A stretch of 64,000 nt of DNA, taken from Ischnura elegans. Lineage: Eukaryota; Arthropoda; Insecta; Odonata; Coenagrionidae. The notes under the pieces are model-generated. The model did no database searches, was not told where the DNA came from, and was given only the letters and a program-made list of their open reading frames with translations. Shown in pieces: positions 48,201-60,200 of this stretch (within the stretch, counting starts at the first letter, position 1; each line of letters begins with the position of its first letter). A program made the position numbers and the translations under genes. The stretch covers positions 95,869,073 through 95,933,072 of the forward strand of contig NC_060253.1 of NCBI RefSeq assembly GCF_921293095.1. The letters are read 5' to 3'.

Positions 48201-51200
48201 GCAATGTCTCATTTTAGGGGTCTTGCATTGAAAAAGATTATCTATTTATGAATTTTTCATAAAATTTAAACACTTGAATAAAGTTGATATCAAATTAAAC
48301 ATTTCAAATCGATTTTTGACACTGTATTTACCTGTTCGATTTTTCTTATTTTTTATGTGTTGTAGATACATTCATCCTCTGCAATTTAAAATAATTTTGA
48401 AAGGGTAATATTTCATTTAAGAAAAAATAAATTTTTAGTATGTATTATGTTGTAAAAAATTAATTCTTAGTATAACTACACAGGAGTCAGATGATTCCAA
48501 GAGCTTCTTTATAATAGCTATTTATTGCAAGAATTTACCTTTTCCAAGCTAGCTGGGAAAAGATAAATTCTTGCATAGTTAATACGTCATTCTAACAGTT
48601 GAAAAAAGTTCATATGATACCGTATGGTGTGGAGGAGGCAATTGATGGCTGAGGTCATTTGCACCATGAGGGAAGGGTGGGTAATGAAGGGTGGAGAGAA
48701 ACTAAGCGTCGGCATTAGCCTGCTCTGAATGAAAGGCACCAAGGGGACCACGGCTTAACGTCCCATCCGACGGAAAGAGTGTTGCTCTTGAAATATCCTC
48801 CAAGCAGGGATCGGGCAGTCTCTGAAAATTCTCTGATGCCGCCGAGATTTGAACCCAAACTCACTGGGTGGAAAGTCAACACTCGCCACCACACCAATCC
48901 GATACCATATGATATCGATTTATGCAGAATAAACATTTAGTAATAAATTATTTATTATTCATTAGTTGGTTACATTTTTATTGAGCTTCAAAATTGATTC
49001 CAGTGATTCAGTATTCAGTGGAAATATGTGGGTTGATGTTATTATTCATATTCTTTTTTGCAGTATGCAACAAACATTCTTTTTTAAATTCTTTTTTCAT
49101 CATTTAAATGCAAGACTTGCTGGATATGCAATGTGGGAATACCGTATAAGCGTGTGTAAGAGGCGCACACGTGTAAGAGGCGCACCCCTATTTTGAGCAT
49201 CGGAGCTATGAAGATAAAAATTTTGCGGCATTTTTTTAAATACTATCGCGCGGTGTTGCAGACGTACGCCTGGAATTTTGACAGTTATCGAACTTTCCTC
49301 TTTCAATATTAATTAAAAGAGGAAATTTTGATAACTGCGGCGGTAATAGCGGCATAAGAAAAGTAGAAAGAGTTCCGATCCTCTCTTCGCACACGCCGTT
49401 GCTCTACGATGCTTGTCCTATTCACGAAGAATTTTGTTTAAATGCTCTCGCAGGAGTATTGCAATAGAATTGCAGCGGTGGAAAATTTTAAGGCAAAACA
49501 CGACAGGCACATAGCATGAACCTTCCCAAGAGCTTGGACAACAATCTCAGCGCCGGGGCAATCTCAGCGCCATGGGATAATAACCACGTCGTAGATTTAA
49601 CGGAACCACACTCGGCCCTCCATCAGCCAATGCCTCTGCCGTTTTTATTCCTCTCCGAGACCCCACAGGAAAATACGAAAACATCAAATTACAGGGGAAC
49701 AATGGAAACGTGTTTCATCCCTACCTGCCGTCTCACCAACTGACCTTGATCGATCTCCCATTTTATGGAGGCCAAATGCTAGTTGAGTCATCTACTGAGC
49801 CCGAAGATATCTCGATAGTTTTCAATAATTGTATGACACGCACGAGGTTCAAAAAAAGAAAGAGATCTAACGCGATGCATATCTGACAGAATTTGAGTTT
49901 TTTAAGCTCTAATTGTTTGACACAAAGATTTATAGTTACAACAAGGCTACTAATATTCAAAATAGTCCAAACAGGACAATTTCGGAAGAAACAAGCGTAG
50001 CATAAGCGCATTCAAACAAGACGAGACGGACTGGAAACTTTAGGCAACGCAAACTGCGTATATCACTTTGCTGTGCCTTTGCCCCTTCGCTTTGAAGGCA
50101 AAGACGTCACATGCAAGATCGGACGTGTTCTTCCCGTGCTCCTTCGCTCATAGCCTCGTAGCTTGAAATACGGAGGGGAGGGAGCGCGCTCCTTCCCCTC
50201 CGTATTTCGTTGCTTGCTTCGAAGACGGAGGGTTCGCGCTCCTTCCCCTGGACCTCTCCTTCCGCGCTCATCACTTACAAGCATTTCTGATTTCTTCCGT
50301 CCACAATTTAGTCCAACAATGAACATACTCGTTCGAATTTTTTAAAGCGCAGGTTTTGACACCAATATAATTTTCAGTTGCAATAATCCTCATATTAGCG
50401 TCTGAAGATGATTTTTGGAAAATCAGGTCCTCAGCGTAATGGAAATCACTCGGCAAGACAGATATTGACTATTGACCAGGTGTGTCATCCAAAAATACGT
50501 GTTTCTCTACGTTTGATAACCGATTACTATATGCAGTATAAATGCCGCGGGATGCCCACTCAAGGCAGTAAATTTAGCGCACCCTCCGGAGCGAAAAACC
50601 CCTGTGCGATCTTTTCCATGTTCACTTCCGGGGTACCGACGTGACGGCGCGATGCTTACAAGAAAAGCAAACAGGAGCATTTTAAAAATACGTCACTAAG
50701 GAAGAAACTCCCCTGCCTACCGCTTGTTTTTTACCTAGGATTACAGATGACTGACTCACACTGAAAACCAAGGACACTCAGTTCCCCTTAGACTTGCGAC
50801 CAGTGAAGGGGAGGGGGGAAGATAAGAAGTTTATGTAAGAGGCGCACCCTCATTTTCGGCTGCAATTTCTGGGAAAAAAGGTGCGCCTCTTACACGCGTT
50901 TATACAGTATGTTATATCCATGCATCTGCTTTCCAGCTTCTATAATTTCTCATTTTAATATGTCTTGTATTACATGCATTTCACTAGAATGCGTTTCTTG
51001 TTTTACCTTAGGCCCTTGCTCAGTTGAATATCAAGAAAAAAATACTTTTATCGGGTACTCCAATACAGAATGATCTTCAAGAATTTTTTTCATTGGTAGA
51101 CTTTGTAAACCCTGGAATACTTGGAAGCAGTGCAGGTGAGTACACCTCTTACTTTACCTATTTTCAAAACTCAGGTCTCTGTGATAAGTACATTTTTTCA

Positions 51201-54200
51201 TCCTAGGTACCTAGAAAAAAAGTTTTGTGGGTACAAATCAACAGTGTCAAAAATCATTTGCATCATCATTTTTTTGTAAATTTTTCTCTGGTTTCTATGC
51301 CAGCAAGGATTTTGGCTGCTGCCAATCTTTCAATGCAATATCATTTTCAGAGCTTGCTTGCCTGATTCAGTGAACAAAATTCTTACTAACATGGGAAATA
51401 TAGAAGTAATAATGCAATAAATTCACCTGGAGATGAGCGAATCAATAGCTTTGAGATTTCTCTCTTCTAATCCATGGCCACTCAATTATCTATTTTCTCT
51501 AGCTATAAAATTTGTATTAAGTTAACTGTGCAGAACTAACACTTACAACATCTCCAACATAAGAGAGTTGATTTATAAAAAATAGACTCAGAGAACTCAA
51601 GAATGGGTACTATTGATGTTGACTGTTATGAATTCTACTTATTTGAGACAAGGGCTTACCCAAGATCAAAACTAGGGGGGCTAGCCATTGTAGTTCAAGT
51701 TGTAGGTAAGATTTAAGCATGGAAACGTTAATGAAATCAAAATTTTAAGGAAACTGTAACAGCTCTTTATTAGTTTTTCAAATTATTTCCTTGAAAAAGT
51801 ATTATTTTCCTTAAAGTCATTTGCGATTTTTGCTTTAGGGGGCAGCTGCCCCCTCCTGCCCCTCACTGGATACGCCCATGATATGAGGTCAAAAAGGTTG
51901 GTGAAGCAATTTATGCATTAAAGTATGCAAAATTTTTTTGCTGTTTACAGTTCAAGTCCCATTACATTTTCTGCAAGGGATATTTTTATATGCAAGTGCA
52001 TTAGACTTAGCAAAATATTTTGCTTAGATAATTTATTCAGCATGAATATATAAGTACGAATTTAGCCTGTTATTTATGGGCAAGTCAGGTATTCACTTGG
52101 AGCCATGTAACATGATAGGATTTGGAGTGATGCTAGTCCAAGGGTCCAGGATTTTTTCTGGGGGGGCACCAGGGTCTGACAGGCAAACGGTCTTCTCATA
52201 TTTGGGATTAAAAACTACATGCAACAATTACTCTACGAAATATACTCGTAATTTTAATTTAAAAGTTATTAACATGTAAATATTAATAGCTTACATATCA
52301 AAATATAAAATTTATTAATATTTGTATAAAAAATCTTGTCTATTTTTAAGCGTCTGAGATGTGCCCCGTGCACCCCCTTAATTTCGCCAATGCTCTGGTC
52401 CACGTGAATATGTATAAGAATGTCATCTTTCAGATCAGAGGCTTGTTCCCTGCTGGCAATTAATTGATTGCTGAAATATTGGTCAGTGTGGAATGATTGA
52501 CCAGACTGAAGACCCAATAAATATTACACATTCTAAATATTACGTAGATAAATCTGCTTATATAGGAATGAGATTTGATAGTTAAATGGGAAATTGGGAT
52601 GGGATTTTTGAACTGCCTCTGTGAGCATTGCCTCATGGACTGAATTTTCTGTGATACATGTGTATCAAAATCATTTATTTAAATGCATACATATATGTCT
52701 CTAGTAAGGATGAATCGGTTCTTAAATTTTTTTTGTTCTGAGTACCGGTCCGATTCACCCCCATCAGTTCTCAGTTCTCAATACTCAGTTCCAAGGATGA
52801 ACTCTTATTATCTGAATTAATAGCAAATTTAAATTAACAACTGCAAGAAGTGAATGAGAATAATTTCACTAAAGATGTAAATTAGCAGGAAAGAGTGTAA
52901 AGAAAAACTTCAGTTCATCTCCATAATTTTATTTGCCAAGCAAAAAAGTTTAAATAACACATTGTTAAAGAATGCATGATTGACCAATATGTCTCATTGC
53001 ATCAGGCAGCCACTGGTTCTTTCTCCAGGTATTGATTTAAAAAATTCAACATTTTTACCCTATCTGGGTCTTATCTATCCTTTTTTTTGGCAGAAATATT
53101 GCCATGAACAGGCGTTCACTGAAAGCAGTGGTGGTCGATGTTGATTTGAAGGGCCCCACAGAATATGCTTGGAGCACAGTTTACATACTGCATACCATCA
53201 GGATCAATAGGGAAACTCCCTCAACTTCTGACGACATCATCTGTTAATTTGTTGTAACTTGTGAGTCAGTTCAAAATATATACTCTATGGTGCCATGTAG
53301 CTTAAATTGTTACTGAAATTGACAACTTATTTGCATGCTTCACTGTCACAGTTTGTATAACCTCAACAATAAACTGCTCAACATGACGGTAGAGCGACAC
53401 CATGGATAAATTGGGCGGACGTGAGTTAACGCAAAATTGTATTGCAGTGTTGCATTCTGCAGGATAACCACATCTATTGATGTCTTGCATAGGTTTACCA
53501 ACTTACGAACAGGCTCTTGAAGCGCATCTTGCTCGTGTGTCAAAGAATTACCATATATGTACATGATTCAATCGTAAGACTACTTTCAGACGAAACTATT
53601 TTCCGCCAGCCGCAGTTCACAGCATGGCATACGGCGTTGCAGAGAGTCATCTCTGGTCATCTCGTCTGAAAGTCCCCTGAATTTCCCGCGAAAGGTTGCC
53701 GACAAAAAGGCATTTCGTCTGAAAGCGGACTCAATATAGCATTGTCTGTATTTCACGTTGTAGAGGGTGCATCTCCGGGCCAAATGGGCGACATGCCGTC
53801 AACGGCGCATTTCAACTCATTTGAAGGCTTTGGATGCCAAATTCAAACCCTCACCACTGTTCCGAGCCAGTTCCAAAGTACCGACTTTCCGCGATCGGTT
53901 CTCAATACAGATTCCACAGCCAAGAACCAGCAGTACCGGGAACCGGGTACCGGAACCGACCCGTCTCTAGTATCTAGTAGTCATTATCTGATAACATATG
54001 GTAGAGGATTAATTTTGAGTATTTTCACTCATTGTGAGGGTAGGAGTAGTTTCATGTGCATTTATTCCATTTGCTCCAAAGGCTATAAATTATTTGTATT
54101 TGACAGAATTTAGAAAACACTATGAATCTCCTATTGTGGCATCAAGGCAACCACACTGCTCCGAAGAAGTCGTACGCCTGGGTGAGACGAGAGCAGGGGA

Positions 54201-57200
54201 ATTAAACAGCAGAACAGCTTGGTTCATTCTCCGCAGAACACAAGCTGTCATAAATCAGTACCTTCCAAAGAAGGTAGAAGCTGTGATATTCTGTCATCCA
54301 TTCCCAATGCAGGTAGGTACATGAATGGGAAGGTATGGAAATGTCTGTATTCTCTTTTTTTTTTATCCTTATCTTATTTTCCGTACCTCTCGTAGAGCTT
54401 TTGAATAATCTAATTTCATTGGCATCAAGTCTTCTTGTCATAATCCTTCCAAATGGATACAAGTTTGTGACCCTAGGGTGATTAAATTCATTGTTATGGG
54501 GACATCAAACCATTATTTTATGGTGATTGGGTAAGATGTTATAGCTTATTGTTTTTAGTGTATTCTGTAAAGCTTATTTTTATGCAAAATAATATCTTCA
54601 TAGCTACCTATTTGTTTTTTTAACAGTCTTAAGGTTTAAGGTTACATGGTGCATTGACACAAGTTAATGTCAAAATGTATGGATTCGTGAATGAACATGA
54701 CAATGTAAAATGTAACCACCCAACTTGTGCAAATGCATGTACAGAAAATAGAGCCTGTTCTAATTTGTTTTATGTATTCGTGCATGTTCTGTTGTGGTCC
54801 ACAAAAATCGTTCATTATACAAACAAACATTAACTCGTATGTGTTCATGCATCTTGTAAACAGTCCTTTAAATCCTGTAATTCTTGGCAATAAATAAGAA
54901 TTTTTATCAGCATTCTTATGCATTCTTGGAGAAAAATTTTTGTAAATCATTCTTTTGTTGAATGTTTATGTCTTTGTATCTCTTTAGGTACAATACACCA
55001 AATTTATTTCTTTATTCTCTATTTTTTCAAATGAGGTGAAGCTGTACAAATCTGCCATTTCATATTGGGAGATGCAAACCAATAAAGAGGAGGAACCGGA
55101 GAAAGGTGTGCCCCATCTATCAGTATTAACAGTTCTGAAAAAGATTTGTAACCACCCAAAACTGATCACTGCTTTTGACGCTGAAGAAGTAAGTTCCAAT
55201 ATATTTGAGTTTAATGGGTACTAGCTTTATGCAATTTAAAACAATATGGAAACTGTGATAAAACTTACATGGAAGCTATAACAGGTAAACCATCGTTTAC
55301 ATCAAAAAGCTCCTCAACTGGTTGATAATTTGCAATTACCATTAGTGTTATTTATCTAGTGATTTCATTTTAAGGTGTTTGTTTGAGATATTTCAATAAG
55401 AGAAAGTTTTATCAAGTAACATTCCTTCAAAACTTTATGAGGGAATTTTTTATTTTTCAAAATGTTTAATATTTGATTTCTGTCTTAACTGTTTCAACTG
55501 CCATATTCCAGTATAAAATGGATATACTATATCTGTGTTTTATTACCATATATTTTTTTAACTCACAGTTTCAAATTTCATTCATGTTTACTCGTGCTGC
55601 TGCTAAATGTTAACTCAAGTACACTGTATTGTGTGACTTACTTTCTAATGTGATTAAGCCTGTGTTATGCAACAAAATACGCTAATGAACATCAATTCAA
55701 TTTGCTCAAGCCCCATTTTGAGTTGCAGAGCAAAACTTTTCTTTGAATTACATAAGAGGCAAAAATAGTTCATATCCTCTGCACATTCTATTACAACCTA
55801 TTACACTCAATAATGTGACAGATTGTAGAAGTACACTGTATTATGTGACTTACTTTCTACTGTGATTGAGCCTATCCTTATGTTGAAATTAATTGATATT
55901 TAATAACCATTTGAAGTTAATAGGTGTTTTCTTAATGCATGTTTTACCTACCTTAACTTATTAATGGAAATATCTAATCTCAAATACCGTTTGACCAGTC
56001 ATTGTTAAATGTATTTTAGATCACGTTTTTTTAATGTAAGACTTGACGCCATTTTTTATCTTCAAGGCTGGAGTTGTAAAACATTTGCAAGAAGAGCTGA
56101 GTGACAATGATTTGTTTGAAAACACTGTTGAACATTCTGGGAAAATGTGGTTTGTTGAGACCCTGCTACATAGTCTCAGTCATCTGAAAGAGAAAGTGAT
56201 TCTGGTGTCTTATTATACCCAGGTAATCATGAAAATTACGGTAAAATCGATATCAAGGCAGTGGATATTAAATGAGTGGGTTTGAAGCCAAGTGGTGCAA
56301 GTGATATTTTTCTCAACAGAGAAAGGTAAAGTTAATTGTTGAAAGGGGATTGGGTTGGTGTGGTGACTAGAGTGTTGGCTTCCCACCTGGTGGGCCCGGG
56401 TTCAAATCCCGACAGTGGCAGAGAATTTTCAGAGACTGCCCGATCCCTGCTTGAATGTTGTGTGGTGGACATTTCAAGGACAACACTTCGTCCGTCAGAT
56501 GGGACGTTTACCCGTGGTCCCCTTGGTGCCTTTCATTAAGAGCAGGCTAATGCCGACGCAGGGTTTCTCTCCACCCTCCCTTACCTACCCTTCCCTCATG
56601 GCGCAAATGACCTCAGCTGTCGGTCACTTCCTCCAAATACTATACCATTAATTGTTAGAAGAAATACACAAAAACTTGGTTGCCAAGGGATACGAGCGAG
56701 TCTCTGCTCTGTGCTGACATCGAGTGGAAAATCAAATGCACTACTAAGTATCTAATTGATCTCGTTTGTTCTCTATACCTAATTTCTGTTCCTTACTCTG
56801 TGTAGAAAAGAGAAATCACTTGTGCCCCTTGGCTTCCAACCCACTCACATGTACTTTGATGTCATGGGGTTTCAATAGCATGCAAAAATTATTCTATTCC
56901 ATTGTAGCAAGTATTAAATATTATTACTCCTGTGAATGTATTTTCAGACCCTGGATATTTTTGCAGACATTTGTGATTCCAGGAAATATAAATACTGTAG
57001 ATTGGATGGTTCTGTACCTACTGCTAAACGGATGGCTATTGTTGAATCATTCAACAATCCATATGAAAATAATTGTAAGTTGGAGTGTACTAACTTAAAT
57101 TTGTGTCTTTGACATTGTCATAATTCACTTCCCCGAGTCATTTTTCTCTGAAAGCAAGAACTTGCGAATTTATATGAATTCATTACCTTCCATGAAATCA

Positions 57201-60200
57201 TAGGTTAATTAATATGATACAAAATTTATACACTTTTAAAAGCTACCACGGCAAAACTCTCGGCAGCGAAGACACACCCACACACCACAACTTTTACAAC
57301 CATACTCCCCTTCGCCATCCACAACAATCTCCGTCCACCATCACTTGCCTCATTGTTCCTCTCCCACCAATTGTCACATCAACACTCAACTCACATACAA
57401 CTCAAAATTCATTGTTACAGTATATGTATTTTTCATTACCAATTGTTCCTGTAAGCCACTCATTGGTTTAGATTAAATCATTTATCATTATCTGCTATTT
57501 AAAATTCCTAACTATCTGTCATTGCTGTGTTCTTTCAATGTTTTAAATGACGCTGATCTCTGCTGTATAGTTGTCTCCTCTATCCTACTTCTTTGCTTCA
57601 CATAAATTGCCGTGGTAGAAAATTCCTAAGGGTCAGGAATGGAGCCAGGAACGATTGGCATTCCCGGCCTCTGCGCAGAACACTATGCTATCCAAGTTCC
57701 TTCTTATTCCCACGGCAATGAAGCCTGGATCACATGATCATTTTTTCTTTCCCTCAGAGTGATAGCTCTTACGATAGATAGAGATAGGTTTACAGGGATC
57801 AAAAGAGTGATCGCTCGGCCCATCATTTTCTGAATCGCTCGGTCATTCCCAGAATCATTCATTTTTCCATAACTTATTCTGTCACTTTCTGTATGTACAT
57901 TTGCCATTAAAAGTGAAGCATGGCATTACAATTGCTGTTAGAAGCTGTGCGTTCTGATTTGTTGAAAGACTGCTCAGTGATGGTTTCAGCAATGGAAAAA
58001 GGGATTGGATTTTCATTGCTGGATTCTTCACAGAAAACGATTGCACGAAACGGTCATTTTCCTGCCATCATAAGAGCAATCTCTCGTATGCGATGGAAAA
58101 AAAATGATCAAATGATTCAGGCTTTAAATTCAATTTTACTGCTATTCGTACAACAGGTTCAAAAGATGTAGTATTAATTGCCACACGCTGAACTATTGCT
58201 TTTATGATTTCTCAACTTGCTGTGGCATTCATGAAGTCCATCCTCCCCTGTATTGCCATCGTTGATGGACATAAGGCTCTAACTTTTAGTAGTACCTTGA
58301 GTCCAAGTAAAATTGACATGGGAATTTAGGACCTAAATAGCATTGTAATCTGTATCATTCATTGTTCGGAAAGCCATGGGTTGATTGACATTCCAGGGAA
58401 TTTTTGAATATTGAAATTAATCTGAATGTAACTGCTGTACATGCAGCAGATTGGAAAATACTGTATATGTCTGAATATAGTCCCCCCTTTTTTTTCAGAA
58501 ATGCCTGTGGTAAAAGTAAATGGGGGTACTATATTCAGAGAAATACAGTACTCTGACTCCCTTCTTTGTCTTTCCTGCAAAAGTTTCTCTCACTCCATAG
58601 CTGAAACCTTGGCTTCCCTCTCATTAACATTCTCAGTTACATTCCGCTCATTTTGTCTCTTTTCTTTAATTTATCATCCAATAATTTGAACTCCTGTGTT
58701 TGAATTACACATTTTGTTAAAATAAATGTATTACTTTTTCAGTTGTCTTCTTGCTCAGTGCTAGAGCTGGTGGGGTTGGATTAAATTTGACAGGGGCATC
58801 AAGGCTGGTTCTTTATGACTCAGACTGGAACCCTGCCAGTGACCTCCAAGCAATGGCAAGGATTTGGAGGGATGGACAGAAAAGATCTGTTTATATTTAC
58901 AGGTATTTACAGTAATCAGTGACCAATAATTTACTCCTCATCCCCTTTTACGTGATGCATTAACTTGTATCAGTCTATGTGTGTTAGCATGGATGTAAAT
59001 ATGCTTTTTGATTCTCACTTGGATAAGAACAAAATGGGATAACTTTATAAGAGAAATGAGGACAGATAAGTAGGCTTAACAGGTGAATTCCATTCAGCAA
59101 AGTCAAACCGAAGCTAGTTGGAAAACAAAGGTACTTGAACTGTAACAGTTTATACTGCAGAAAACAAGAGATAAATGCACTTGAATGCACTTATATAATA
59201 AATGGAGATTGGAAAATGCGTCATACCAGTCAAAATTTGTGCGCTGAAGGTGTTTTGTTCTCACAGGTATAGATATAAGGTCATTGCTGGGACCCTCTTG
59301 ATTATAAGCTTCTGATTTTGATTATCAGTGGAATCAGAATTTATTTTTTACTCTATGTATATGAAATTCCAATTTTGCATAAATAAATCTGCAAATCAGC
59401 ACTTTGATCATCCACTGTCAATCAAATTTTCCTTGGAATTCCCTGGCCCAAATACACTGTCCTAATGTGCTAAATATATAAATCACTTAGTAATGTTTCA
59501 CAAAAACTTTTATTGCTCTGACCCAGAGTTTTGACTAATATATAAGAGGGGGGACCCAAAACTAACCGGACACAATTTTTTTTTATTCAAAATTTAATTT
59601 TATGTCTTACAAACGTTAGTCACCTTTGAAGTATTCTCCATTTATACTGATACATTGATTAAAACGTTTTTTCCGCGACGCGAAACACCTGTGGTACTTG
59701 TCGTTTCCGAAGTCTTGCAGCGCCGCCTTTGACTTTCTTTTCATCTCCGTAATATGATCAAAATATTTCCCTTGCATCACCATTTTCATCCGGTTTAGTA
59801 AAAGGAACTCAAAAGTTGCAAGATATGGTGAGTAGGGTGGGTGAGGAAGGAGTATCATGCAATTTTTTAATAAAAACTCAAGTCGCCACAATCGGCAACA
59901 TGTGCAGCTTTTGATCAGGAGGCAACAAGCGGGGGATGAATTTCACTGCCATTTGTCTCAATTGCTAATCTTCTGCTAAAATTCGCTGTAATTAACTCCA
60001 CGAATGACCAGATTGTTCAGCGAGTCCGTCAATAGTTCACCTCTTATCCTCGTACACAAGGGTAAGAGTTTTTTTCCACATTTTCATCTGTTCTGGACCT
60101 GGAAGGCCAGTCTGGGCATTACATGTCTTTGATCGACACGTTGCCACATTTGAATTGCGAATACCACCCGTGCATGTGTTATTTTTAAAGCCTGTTCTAT

